The notes: generated from the letters alone by a model not told the origin. A stretch of 12,070 nt of DNA from Alphaproteobacteria bacterium (GCA_009694165.1 SHVP01000072.1:1-12070); one strand, 5' to 3'; positions 1 through 7,741 are shown, counted from the stretch's first letter. Made by a program: numbers and translations.

Positions 1-684
1 GGTCAGCCGGGCACCCTTGGGCATCTTGTTGCGCTTGTATTTTCCGGTAAGAAGACCGCTGGCCAACGGAAAGAACGGCAACAGGCCCATCCCATAGGAC
101 CGCATGACCTGCATCAGGTCGTTGTCGAGGTCGCGCATCACCAAGCTGTATTCGTCCTGACAGGCAACGAACGAGTTGAGGTGATGGTAACGGGCCGTCC
201 ATTGGGCTTCGACCACCTGCCAGGCGGCAAAATTGGAACAGCCGACATAGCGAACCTTTCCCTGGCGGACAACGTCATCGAGGGCGCGGAGGGTCTCCTC
301 GATCGGCGTTTCGGGATCCGGCCGATGCATCTGGTAGAGATCGATCCAATCGGTCTTCAGGCGCCGGAGGCTGGCCTCGACCGCGCTCATGATGTAGCGG
401 CGCGACCCGCCCTTCGCCGTCCCTGAGTCGTCCATCACCATCGCGTATTTCGTCGCCAAGACGATTTGCTTTCGTTTCGTTCCGAGGATCTTGCCGATGA
501 CCTCTTCGGATCCACCGCGGTTGCCGTAGACATCCGCGGTGTCGAACAAGGTAATGCCGAGGTCGATCGCCTTGTGGATGACCTTGCGCGTTGCCGCCAA
601 GTCGATGCGGCCGCCGAAGTTGTTGCAGCCGAGGCCGACCAACGAGACTTTGAGACCGGAGGTCCCGAGATTACGCAGTTGCAC
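1..684 (-). CDS. Aldo/keto reductase, C-terminal part cut by window edge
   Basis: NAD(P)H-dependent oxidoreductase of the aldo/keto reductase superfamily, expected to be a cytosolic TIM barrel reducing aldehydes or ketones; the substrate is unknown. The 228 visible residues begin MQLRNLGTSGLKVS, the usual opening of this family, and carry the catalytic tetrad: Asp48 and Tyr53 (FDTADVYGNRGGSEE), Lys79 (LATKY) and His120 (DLYQMHRPD). The VGCSNFAAWQ and PFFPLASGLLTGKYKR segments are also typical of the YghZ/Tas-like bacterial branch. The start is GTG at 684: the frame is closed by a TGA at 697-699, and AAGGA lies at 692-696, seven bases upstream. The family is usually about 310-340 residues, so roughly a third is missing beyond the left edge. 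It follows the lectin gene on the same strand after 175 bases and need not be co-transcribed. Confidence 0.93.
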   Translation of the reverse strand, partial: MQLRNLGTSGLKVSLVGLGCNNFGGRIDLAATRKVIHKAIDLGITLFDTADVYGNRGGSEEVIGKILGTKRKQIVLATKYAMVMDDSGTAKGGSRRYIMSAVEASLRRLKTDWIDLYQMHRPDPETPIEETLRALDDVVRQGKVRYVGCSNFAAWQVVEAQWTARYHHLNSFVACQDEYSLVMRDLDNDLMQVMRSYGMGLLPFFPLASGLLTGKYKRNKMPKGARLT

Positions 685-859
685 GGCGCCGTCCTTTCAT
701 TCGCGAACGGAATTCGATGATGGTAGAGAATGCCTCGGCCCGATCGGCGACTGGGCCGCCTCCCGCGCCAGCGGAGCGGCGCTGGGTCCGTGACCGGGCG
801 GGTGGGACCCGACCCGACCAAGGCGATGGAATGATAGGCCGCAGAACCGACGGGCGCGA

Positions 860-1405
860 CTAGGGAATAGCAAAAGCCCAACCCTGGCGCGCCCGGGCGT
901 CGACGGCGCAGGTATCGAGCGAGACGTCGCGCATCACGAACTCCGGCCGTCGCGTCGGCCGTGGCTCGCCGGCATCGACGGTCACGCAGAGGGCCGAGCT
1001 GCCGGCCAGCACGAGTTCACCCGAACTGCGATAGCCCCAGCGCTGCCGCACGTTTTCCCGACAATCGGTCAGACGAAGGCGGGCCCCGACGCTGGCGTCT
1101 TCCGCCTGAACGCACAGACCGAACGTCGGCATGTACAGAATGCCGTGGGTGATGCTGCGCTGGTCGAAGATCTCGTCTTCGCGCCAGAGGTTCTGCTTGC
1201 AGGTGTGAACCTGCAGCGGCTGGTCGACCTTGACGCCTTCCTTGTAGCCCGGCACGTCCAAACAGAAGCCACGGGCGGCGTCAAAATGCTCGGCGACTCG
1301 AAGCACGCCTTTATCGGACGGACTCCAGGGCAGCCCGGCAAACGCCAGCACCAGGATCGGTACCAGCATCCACGCGAATCGAGCCGCTGCTTGAACTAAC
1401 GACAC
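860..1405 (-). CDS. Exported ricin-type beta-trefoil lectin domain protein
   Basis: Small 181-residue protein, probably periplasmic or membrane-tethered, made of a single beta-trefoil (ricin B-type) domain that in this fold usually binds carbohydrate. Residues 8-26 form a hydrophobic signal peptide or N-terminal anchor. The rest shows three internal repeats, each with two cysteines and a Q-x-W-like element just after the second one: Cys48/Cys69 with QNLW at 71-74, Cys98/Cys115 with QRW at 121-123, and Cys140/Cys166 with QGW at 174-176. The six cysteines would form three disulfides, one per repeat, which fits export. The first cysteine of each repeat sits in FCLDV, LCVQ and LCVTV. Start is GTG at 1405 with GGAGA seven bases upstream. 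No catalytic domain is fused to it, so it would be a stand-alone binding protein. Ligand and role are unknown. Confidence 0.8.
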   Translation of the reverse strand: MSLVQAAARFAWMLVPILVLAFAGLPWSPSDKGVLRVAEHFDAARGFCLDVPGYKEGVKVDQPLQVHTCKQNLWREDEIFDQRSITHGILYMPTFGLCVQAEDASVGARLRLTDCRENVRQRWGYRSSGELVLAGSSALCVTVDAGEPRPTRRPEFVMRDVSLDTCAVDARARQGWAFAIP

Positions 1406-1629
1406 GGGGGTGTCTCCAAATCAGCGATTAATCAACTTATGTCACGGTCCAAACTAGGTTAATCCGTCAGCGCGGGTGCACGTTTCACGAGTTCTTGAGA
1501 TCAAACATTCGCCCGCAGGCGCCCGTTGATCTAGGGCAGGCGCGCTATCCGAGTATCATCTTAGAGTGCTCGCGCTGGCAGCGCCAGGCTCCCGTCGGGG
1601 GTCGCGCTCGCGTGACAGGGGATTGGATC
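1406..1629. other. Divergent intergenic region, lectin and pentapeptide genes
   Basis: This spacer must hold the promoters of both the leftward lectin gene and the rightward pentapeptide gene. Bases 1411-1463 are clearly richer in A and T than the surroundings, with short motifs resembling weak sigma-70 elements on the minus strand (TTAACC at 1462-1457 and TAAGTT at 1439-1434, 17 apart), but no convincing consensus promoter. On the plus strand TATCAT at 1554-1559 could be a -10 element without a good -35. The pentapeptide reading frame stays open back to a TTG at 1495, but residues read from there do not resemble the family. Confidence 0.45.
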
Positions 1630-2733
1630 GTGGTGGATCTAAAGCGCACACTGGCGCTTCACCAGCGCTATCTCGAAGAACGGGCCTGGGGCGTGTGTGC
1701 CGATCTGCGCCAAGCCCAACTGGCCCGGCTTGACTACCCCTTCGCCCGGTTGCGCTCTGCCCTGCTGACCGGCGCCGATCTGCAGGCGGCCAACTTGCCC
1801 GATGCCGACTTGTCGGAATGCGATCTCTTTGGGGCCAATCTGATACGGGCCAATCTGGAGCGGGCGGACCTGCGCGGCGTTCGCTTTCGCGGCGCCAACC
1901 TGCACGGGGCCAATCTGGCCGACGCCGATCTGCGACCGGGATCGCTCGGCGGCAAGCGTAGTGAGGTCAGCGTCGATCTGTCCAACGCGAATCTCGAGGG
2001 CTCGATCCTGCGCCGCGCCAAGATGCTGTTCGCCGTTCTGCGGCGGGCCAACTTGGGCAAGGTCGACGCGCGCGAGGCGACGATGCAGAACACCGACCTG
2101 CACGGAGCGAACCTTGCGTGGGCCAACCTCGCCGGCGCCCGCCTCGACCAGTCGAATCTGTCCGGCGCCACGCGCGAACGCGCCAACCTCAGCCAAGTGA
2201 CATTGACCGGCGCTAGAATGACGGGCTCGATCATCATCGGCGCCGAAGTCGATGCTGCGGCGCTGCGCCCAACCGAGGGCGGCAGCGCCCTGCTCGAGCT
2301 GCCCGGCGATTTGCAACGGCGCCTGCACGACCATGCCCAATGGGTCGAGACGAACGGCGAGCAGGGACGACGCCTGGAGATCGAACAAACTGATCTTTCC
2401 GGCATCAAGTTTCCCGGGGCGTTCCTGCACGGCGCGCGACTGATTCGCTGCAAGTTGACGGGCGCCCGCCTCAACGGCGCCCGCTTGACCTTGGCGACTC
2501 TCACCGGTTCGCAACTCGACAAAGCGGACGCCACCGACGGCGATCTGCGCGGCGCCATTCTGAAGGACGTCGACTTCCGCGACGCGATCCTGGTGCGCGC
2601 CAATTTTGGGTCGATGATGTTGACCGGACAGGACGGTTCGCCGACCGGCGAGGCGCGGCCTGCCGATCTGCGCGGCGCGGAGATGAAAGGCGCCAAACTG
2701 ACGGGTACCACATTCGAGGATCCGTTGGGCTAG
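1630..2733 (+). CDS. Pentapeptide-repeat protein with two HxxW-headed blocks
   Basis: About 367 residues dominated by A(D/N)LxX pentapeptides, which fold into a right-handed quadrilateral beta-helix; there is no signal peptide, so it is probably cytosolic. Function is not known for this type; some pentapeptide proteins mimic DNA or act as scaffolds. Two blocks are visible. The first starts with LHQRYLEERAWGVCADL near residues 10-26 and continues with about 35 coils. A linker around 205-230 (AAALRPTEGG, ELPGDLQ) leads to a second head, LHDHAQWVETNGEQGRRLE near 232-250, followed by a second run of coils. The two heads align with each other with one two-residue gap, so the protein looks internally duplicated. 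Start chosen at GTG 1630 because AGGGG lies at 1617-1621, eight bases upstream, and family homology begins there; GTG 1633 or TTG 1495 are alternatives. The next gene follows after 34 bases. Confidence 0.85.
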   Translation: MVDLKRTLALHQRYLEERAWGVCADLRQAQLARLDYPFARLRSALLTGADLQAANLPDADLSECDLFGANLIRANLERADLRGVRFRGANLHGANLADADLRPGSLGGKRSEVSVDLSNANLEGSILRRAKMLFAVLRRANLGKVDAREATMQNTDLHGANLAWANLAGARLDQSNLSGATRERANLSQVTLTGARMTGSIIIGAEVDAAALRPTEGGSALLELPGDLQRRLHDHAQWVETNGEQGRRLEIEQTDLSGIKFPGAFLHGARLIRCKLTGARLNGARLTLATLTGSQLDKADATDGDLRGAILKDVDFRDAILVRANFGSMMLTGQDGSPTGEARPADLRGAEMKGAKLTGTTFEDPLG

Positions 2734-2767
2734 GCCCGTTTGGCGGGGTGTGGTACAGGGTGGGCCC

Positions 2768-3421
2768 GTGAAGCCTGTCGACCACGACCGTCATCCGCCG
2801 TCGACGCTGCGCAACCGCGGGCCGATCTTCGCCGTGCTGCGTCGCATTCTGCCGCCGGTCGGGCTGCTGCTGGAGGTGGCGAGCGGGACGGGTGGGCAAG
2901 CGGCATTCATGGCGCCGCAACTGGGCCCGGAATTGTTCTGGCAGCCGAGCGAGGCCAGGCCCGAGGCCCTCATCGGCATCGACGCAAGCAGCCAGGAAAG
3001 CGGTTGCCGGCGCATTCACCCTGCCATTCTTCTCGACGTCACCCAGAACCGTTGGCCGCTCGATCGGGCCGACGCGGTGTTCTGCTGCAACATGATTCAC
3101 ATCGCGCCATGGGCAGCGACCGAAGGGCTTGTCGCCGGAGCGGCGCGTCTCCTTCGATCGGACGCGCCCTTGATTCTGTATGGGCCCTATCGGCGGCATG
3201 GCGTGCATACCGCTCCGTCCAACGAAGCCTTCGACGCGAGTTTGTGCGGGCGCGACCCGCGCTGGGGCGTTCGCTGTTTGGACACGCAGGTGACGCCGCT
3301 GGCCGGGCGGTTGGCGTTCCGGCTCGACGAGGTGGTCGAGATGCCGGCCAACAACTTGATGGTCGTTTTTCGCAAGCGTGCCGCCGGCTCCGGGGCTCAA
3401 GCCGTTTCCGGTCCGTCGTGA
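2768..3421 (+). CDS. DUF938/METTL26-like SAM-dependent methyltransferase-fold protein
   Basis: 217-residue cytosolic protein of the DUF938 family, which includes human METTL26; the family has a Rossmann methyltransferase fold but its substrate is not known. Signature segments in order: RNRGPI near residue 15-20, the SAM-binding glycine motif EVASGTGGQ at 36-44, FWQPSE at 57-62, DVTQNRWP at 90-97, CNMIHIAPW at 107-115, YGPYRR at 138-143, HTAPSNEAFDASL at 147-159 and EMPANNL at 191-197. These are close to full conservation, so the gene looks intact and functional. Start at GTG 2768 is preferred over GTG 2750 because AGGG at 2757-2760 is seven bases upstream and the family begins near this point. 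It lies 34 bases after the pentapeptide gene and stops four bases before the GIY-YIG gene, so these three probably share a transcript. Confidence 0.9.
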   Translation: MKPVDHDRHPPSTLRNRGPIFAVLRRILPPVGLLLEVASGTGGQAAFMAPQLGPELFWQPSEARPEALIGIDASSQESGCRRIHPAILLDVTQNRWPLDRADAVFCCNMIHIAPWAATEGLVAGAARLLRSDAPLILYGPYRRHGVHTAPSNEAFDASLCGRDPRWGVRCLDTQVTPLAGRLAFRLDEVVEMPANNLMVVFRKRAAGSGAQAVSGPS

Positions 3422-3425
3422 TTCA

Positions 3426-3692
3426 ATGGTCGCCCGGCCGCACTGCTATGTGTACGTCTTGGGTTGCGTCGAGAAAGCGCGGCCCCGCACCTATGTCGGC
3501 TGGACCACCGACCTCGAGCGCCGCCTGGCCGGGCACAATGCCGGGACGGCGGCGCGAACGACGCGGGGAGCGACATGGCATCTCCTCTACGCCGAACCAT
3601 GGGAGACCCAGCAGGCGGCGATGAGTAGGGAATGGCATTTGAAACGCGACCGGGTATTTCGCCGACGACTGCTCGAGCACGCAATTCCCTGA
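3426..3692 (+). CDS. Small GIY-YIG nuclease-fold protein (UPF0213/YhbQ-like)
   Basis: 88-residue single-domain protein of the GIY-YIG superfamily, the stand-alone YhbQ/UPF0213 type. Visible motifs: the paired tyrosines YVY at 8-10 and TYVGWT at 22-27 (the GIY and YIG strands), the arginine of DLERRLAGHNAG at 29-40, TRG at 46-48, and the metal-binding glutamate Glu69 in SREWHLKRDR. All key positions are present, so nuclease activity is possible, although members of this family are poorly characterised; E. coli YhbQ has been linked to DNA nicking. Start at ATG 3426 gives the family's normal beginning; there is no clear ribosome site, and the upstream stop lies only four bases away, so translation is probably coupled to the DUF938 gene. 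The frame is open further upstream to 3378 but would overlap that gene. Confidence 0.88.
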   Translation: MVARPHCYVYVLGCVEKARPRTYVGWTTDLERRLAGHNAGTAARTTRGATWHLLYAEPWETQQAAMSREWHLKRDRVFRRRLLEHAIP

Positions 3693-3711
3693 GGTCGGCG
3701 CGAATTGGCGG

Positions 3712-3738
3712 TTGCCGCGACGTGCCCTGCGCTATGCT
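3712..3738 (+). promoter_or_regulatory. Possible promoter in front of the MFS gene
   Basis: TTGCCG at 3712-3717 and TATGCT at 3733-3738 resemble alphaproteobacterial -35 and -10 elements, with a spacing of 15 that is shorter than ideal. If real, transcription would start near 3746, which rules out a TTG start at 3705 for the efflux pump and supports the start at 3798. Confidence 0.25.
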
Positions 3739-3797
3739 TGTGCTCGCGCCACCGCTCCCGTGGGTCCCACTCTTCCTCCTCCGGTCCGTCGTCCACC

Positions 3798-5351
3798 TTG
3801 TCTGCGTCAGAATCCACGCCGGTTGCCTTCACCCGCGGCGAGACCGTCAGCATCCTTGCCGGCCTCATGCTCGGCATGTTTCTGGCGGCGCTCGATCAAA
3901 CGGTCGTCGCTACGGCGCTGCCCCGCATCGCCGCCGACCTGAACGGCGTCGAGCTCCTGTCGTGGGTGGTTTCGGGCTACCTGTTGTTCTCCACGGCGGC
4001 CACGCCGATCTACGGCAAGCTCTCCGACCTCTATGGGCGCAAACAGTTGTTACAGATCGCCATCGTGCTGTTTGCCGGCGCCTCTGCTTTGTGTGCCCTT
4101 TCCACCAATATCGTGCAACTGATCGCTTTCCGCGCCCTTGAAGGGATCGGCGGCGCCGGGCTCATTTCGATGGCACACGCGATCATCGCCGATGTCATCT
4201 CGCCGCGCGAGCGGGGTCGCTACCAAATCTACATTGCCTCCAGCTGGTTCATCGCCAGCGTCGCTGGGCCGATCATCGGCGGGCTTTTTGTCGACCACCT
4301 CAGTTGGCGGTGGATCTTCTGGATCAACGTACCGATCGGTCTGGCCGCCTTGTACGTCTCGCAGCGAACCCTCAAGCGCCTGGTGGTCAAGCGGGTCAAA
4401 CACCGAATCGACTATTTGGGTGCGCTGTTGATCGTCGGTGGAGTGGCGGCGGCTATTCTCGTCATGACGATGGGCGGCAAGCAGATCCCCTGGGGGTCGC
4501 CGGTCATCGCCGCGCTGTCGGTTGGGGCGGTCGCCTTGTTTACCCTCTGCGTCGTGCGCGAGCGGATGGCACCCGAGCCGATCCTGCCGCCGCGGCTGTT
4601 TGCCAATCGGACCTTCGTCGTCTGCAACATCGCCAACATCCTGATCACCGCCTTGTCGATGAGCCTTGTCGTCGTCGTGATGCTGTGGTTGCAGATCGTC
4701 TACGGTCTGTCCGCGAGCGAAGCAGGCCTTCTCCTGATTCCGCTAACGGCGACCGGCACGATCGGCGCGGTCGCCGCTGGCCGTCTCATGTCGCGCACTG
4801 GTCGCTATAAGGTATTCCCGGTGGTTGGCATGTTGTTGACGTCGGTGAGCGTCTTCGTGCTGTCGTTGACGACGCCGGCGACCTCGACGCTGGTTATCGC
4901 CGCGCTGGTCGGCGCCTCGGGGTTCGGCATGGGACTGGTCGGACCAATCGTCATGGTCGCGGTTCAGAATTCCGTTGATCTCGGCGACCTCGGTACGGCG
5001 ACGGCGTCCGTCACGTTCTTTCGCTCGCTGGGTGGGGCCCTCGGGGTGGCGCTGCTAAGCGCCATCCTGGTGGCCCGACTGGATACGGTGCTCGCGGCGG
5101 TGCCGGGGCATGAGGCGATGGGGGCTGATCCGGCGCTGGCTGTTCTCCAGGCGGGGTCGGGCGCCTCGGCGCTGTTGCCGGCGGTGCTGCGTCAGCCGAT
5201 CACCGAGGCGCTGGCGGGCGCGTTTCAGACCGTCTTCGTGGTCGCGTCGGTGATCGCCTTCCTGACGTTGGTAACGATGCTTTTCTTGAAGGAGCTGCCG
5301 CTCAAGACCGTTCCGGCCTACGTGGCTAGGATGCGTCCATCACCCGAATGA
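3798..5351 (+). CDS. DHA2-family (14-helix) major facilitator drug efflux pump
   Basis: Proton-driven inner-membrane multidrug exporter of the EmrB/QacA subfamily. With the start used here it has 517 residues and about 14 hydrophobic segments, the normal size. Motifs: D1 (LDQTVVATALPRI at 32-44), motif A in the loop between helices 2 and 3 (GKLSDLYGRK at 73-82), ALEGIGGAG at 113-121, and the drug/H+ antiporter motif C region followed by SWRWIFWINVP at 169-179. Start is uncertain: no ATG precedes the first helix. TTG 3798 gives MSASESTPVAFTRGE, like relatives, but lacks a ribosome site; TTG 3705 has GAGGT nine bases upstream yet adds 31 Ser- and Cys-rich residues. No membrane-fusion partner or local regulator is beside it. 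Its last 26 bases overlap the end of the convergent TRAP permease gene. Confidence 0.92.
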   Translation: MSASESTPVAFTRGETVSILAGLMLGMFLAALDQTVVATALPRIAADLNGVELLSWVVSGYLLFSTAATPIYGKLSDLYGRKQLLQIAIVLFAGASALCALSTNIVQLIAFRALEGIGGAGLISMAHAIIADVISPRERGRYQIYIASSWFIASVAGPIIGGLFVDHLSWRWIFWINVPIGLAALYVSQRTLKRLVVKRVKHRIDYLGALLIVGGVAAAILVMTMGGKQIPWGSPVIAALSVGAVALFTLCVVRERMAPEPILPPRLFANRTFVVCNIANILITALSMSLVVVVMLWLQIVYGLSASEAGLLLIPLTATGTIGAVAAGRLMSRTGRYKVFPVVGMLLTSVSVFVLSLTTPATSTLVIAALVGASGFGMGLVGPIVMVAVQNSVDLGDLGTATASVTFFRSLGGALGVALLSAILVARLDTVLAAVPGHEAMGADPALAVLQAGSGASALLPAVLRQPITEALAGAFQTVFVVASVIAFLTLVTMLFLKELPLKTVPAYVARMRPSPE

Positions 5352-7674
5352 GCGAGTGGTCCGTCGCCGCTGCCGGCCCGATCCGCCCGGCCGCCCACAC
5401 CCGTGCCACTCCGAACAGACTGAACGCCGCGATGGCGCCGATCGCCACCACCCAGGTCAGCGGATTGGTGGCGTGGAAGTATGTCTGTCCCATGACTTCC
5501 ATCGCGATTCCGGCGACGGCGACGACGCCCCAGGAGAGCCAAAGCGTGCGCGCCGTCACGTCTTCGGGTCCACCCAGGGTTTCGGCGTCGCGCATGAGGG
5601 CATCGGTCAGGTTGCGGGGGTTGACGACGCTGACGGCAATGGGTGCATCGCCCAGTTCTCGCTTGAGGCGCGCGGCCACGAGGCGGTCGCGCAGGCGTCC
5701 CAACGCCGTTCTGCTTGCCGTCGGCGCGGTCGCAATGCTGGGTTGCAGTTCGTCGCTGGCGATCGGCGACCGACCGGGCGCCGCTGCTTCGCTCCGGGCG
5801 GTGAGCCAGTTGCTGCCGATTCCGCCGGCCAGCAAAGCGTAGCCGAACGCATTGGGGATGACGTCGGGAACGATCAGCAGCAGTGAACTGGCGAGAAACG
5901 TCAAGCGTTGCCAAATCGGCATGGGGGCGAAACAGTACCCCGTCAACGATAGCGCGAAGGCCGACAGGCCGAGGGCGGCTGCGAGCGTCACATAGACGGT
6001 GTCGTACCACGGGCCCTCGAACAACATGCCCGGTGCGTAGACGAACAGGAACGGTAGCAGGAAGGTGCCGGCACCGAGCCTGGTTGCCTGCCAGCCGGTC
6101 GCGTCGGGACTGGCGTTGGCAATGGGTGCGGCGACGTAGGCGGAAATCGCCACGGGCGGCGTGATGTTGGCGGCGTTGCCCCAATAGAACGCAAAGAGAT
6201 GGGCGGCCATCGGCGAAATGCCCGACTTGACCAGCACCGGAATGACGGTGGCGACCAGCGTGATATAGATGGCCGTCGGCGGCATGCCGAGGCCCATGAT
6301 GAAGGACATCATGCCGGCGAAGACGAGGACCACCCATGTGTGGCCGCCCGCCAAGTCAACGGTGAATTGCGTCACCGTAAACGTCAAACCCGTGGCAAAC
6401 ACGGCTCCGATGATGACCCCTGCTGCGCCCGCCGACGCACACAGCCCGACGACCGACTGCACCGTCCGTTCGAAGGAATCGAGCAACCGGTAGGGCGTCA
6501 TGCGGTGGCTTTTTTGCAGCAGCCCGATGAGAAACGTCGTGCCGATGATGATGACGGCAACGAAAACGATCGAATAACCGAGCATCAAGGTAATGATAAT
6601 CATGGCGAGCGGAATCAGCAGATAGCCCTGGCGTTTCATGATCAGCCAGGCACTCGGCAGCGCTGCCTTGTCCAATGCTCGCAGCCCAAGTTTTTTCGCC
6701 TCGAAGTGAACGGTGACGTAGATCACCAGGTAATACAGCACCGCGGGAATCGCTGCCGCTAGCGCGACCTTGGCGTAGGAGACGTGCAAGAACTCCGCCA
6801 TCATGAAGGCAATCGCCCCCATGACCGGCGGCATGATCGGACCGCCGTTCGAGGCGGCGGCCTCGACGCCGCCGGCGAAGGAATTGCCATAACCCAATCG
6901 CCGCATCAGCGGGATGGTGAAGGGCCCGACGGTGGCGACGTTGCTGACCGAACTTCCCGACAACATGCCGAGGAAGCCCGACGAGACCACGGCGGCCTTC
7001 GCCGGCCCGCCGGTGCGATGGCCGAACAGCGAAAAGGCCATACGGGTGAAAAAGGCGCCGCCGCCCGTCAGCGTCAGCAACGTGCCGAACAAAATGAACA
7101 AGACGACGAACTGCGACATGACGGCGACTGCCACGCCATAGATGCCGTCATCGCCGAGGAAGATGGAGCGAATGAGGCGAAAGATCGATGCTGGCGGTCC
7201 GTTGAAGGGTGGCGGAAAGTAGTTGGAGAACAGGGCGTGAAAGAGAAAGAAGAGGCAGACCCACACCATCGACATGCCGAAGGCCCGCCGCGACGTTTCC
7301 AGCGTCAGGATGATCGCCAGGATCCCGGTCGCGTAATCGATCAGCCGCATATCGGTGCGGCGCAGTTCCCAGGTGTCGTATTCGATGACGAAATAGACCG
7401 ACGTCCATAGGCTGCCGATGATGAAAATTGTATCGAGCAGCAAGAACGGGAGCGGCTGCGGGCTCCGCTTGCCGCCGGTCGGGATGTAAAGAAAGACCAG
7501 CGCGAGCGCGACGCCCAGGTGCAGCGTCCGGAATAACATGGCGTTGGGCGAGCCATAGAAGCCCGAGTAAAGGTGGATGAGGATCCACGAAACGCCGAGC
7601 CAGCCGATCAGCCAGGCTCGCAACACTTGGCCGCCGGCCGCAGGGGAGCCGGTTAGAATCGGCAGAACGTTCAT
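5326..7674 (-). CDS. TRAP transporter fused permease (4TM/12TM, TAXI type)
   Basis: 782-residue inner-membrane protein fusing the small and large subunits of a tripartite ATP-independent transporter, which imports solutes handed over by a periplasmic receptor using an ion gradient. The small-subunit part covers roughly residues 18-150 with four helices. The large-subunit part carries GMLSGSSVSNVATVGPFTIP at 236-254, SNGGPIMPPVMG at 275-286, MGLGMPPTAIY at 460-470 and GNAANITPPVAISAYVAA at 499-516, all diagnostic. After the core ends near 625 there is a polar cytoplasmic-looking stretch (about 625-708) and two more hydrophobic segments (about 711-729 and 738-758), a tail of some 155 residues. 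ATG 7674 has GGAGAGG just upstream. It lies 97 bases after the receptor gene, with two stem-loops between, and its end overlaps the efflux pump gene by 26 bases. Confidence 0.95.
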   Translation of the reverse strand: MNVLPILTGSPAAGGQVLRAWLIGWLGVSWILIHLYSGFYGSPNAMLFRTLHLGVALALVFLYIPTGGKRSPQPLPFLLLDTIFIIGSLWTSVYFVIEYDTWELRRTDMRLIDYATGILAIILTLETSRRAFGMSMVWVCLFFLFHALFSNYFPPPFNGPPASIFRLIRSIFLGDDGIYGVAVAVMSQFVVLFILFGTLLTLTGGGAFFTRMAFSLFGHRTGGPAKAAVVSSGFLGMLSGSSVSNVATVGPFTIPLMRRLGYGNSFAGGVEAAASNGGPIMPPVMGAIAFMMAEFLHVSYAKVALAAAIPAVLYYLVIYVTVHFEAKKLGLRALDKAALPSAWLIMKRQGYLLIPLAMIIITLMLGYSIVFVAVIIIGTTFLIGLLQKSHRMTPYRLLDSFERTVQSVVGLCASAGAAGVIIGAVFATGLTFTVTQFTVDLAGGHTWVVLVFAGMMSFIMGLGMPPTAIYITLVATVIPVLVKSGISPMAAHLFAFYWGNAANITPPVAISAYVAAPIANASPDATGWQATRLGAGTFLLPFLFVYAPGMLFEGPWYDTVYVTLAAALGLSAFALSLTGYCFAPMPIWQRLTFLASSLLLIVPDVIPNAFGYALLAGGIGSNWLTARSEAAAPGRSPIASDELQPSIATAPTASRTALGRLRDRLVAARLKRELGDAPIAVSVVNPRNLTDALMRDAETLGGPEDVTARTLWLSWGVVAVAGIAMEVMGQTYFHATNPLTWVVAIGAIAAFSLFGVARVWAAGRIGPAAATDHSLIRVMDAS

Positions 7675-7694
7675 GGGCGCCTCTCCCCGCGGAG

Positions 7695-7723
7695 GACGAC
7701 CGGGCGAGCCTTTCCCGGTCGTC
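7695..7723 (-). promoter_or_regulatory. Intercistronic mRNA stem-loop, proximal to permease
   Basis: A perfect 10-base inverted repeat, GACGACCGGG at 7695-7704 and CCCGGTCGTC at 7714-7723, around a 9-base loop. In the leftward operon transcript it lies between the TAXI receptor and the permease, ending 20 bases before the permease start and just ahead of its ribosome site. No U-tract follows, so a full intrinsic terminator is unlikely; RNA stabilisation, partial attenuation or translational control are better guesses. Confidence 0.6.
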
Positions 7724-7741
7724 GTGGCTTAGTTGCGCGAA

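Noticed and set aside
784..810. Possible hairpin GGGTCC/GGACCC after the lectin gene
   Set aside because: It has only six pairs, a 15-base loop and no U-tract; competing short stems overlap it, so I do not call it a terminator.
435..881. Minus-strand open frame of 148 codons overlapping the aldo/keto reductase start
   Set aside because: It is out of frame with the reductase, which has a full catalytic tetrad, and the translation is Arg- and Ser-rich with no recognisable motif.
1639..2711. Two long minus-strand open frames opposite the pentapeptide gene
   Set aside because: They are mirror images of the repetitive pentapeptide codons and have no start context; the sense frame is the real repeat protein.
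6199..7410. Plus-strand open frames opposite the TRAP permease
   Set aside because: Compositions are dominated by Arg, His, Asp and Gln, as expected from antisense of GC-rich membrane codons; the permease frame has strong family motifs.
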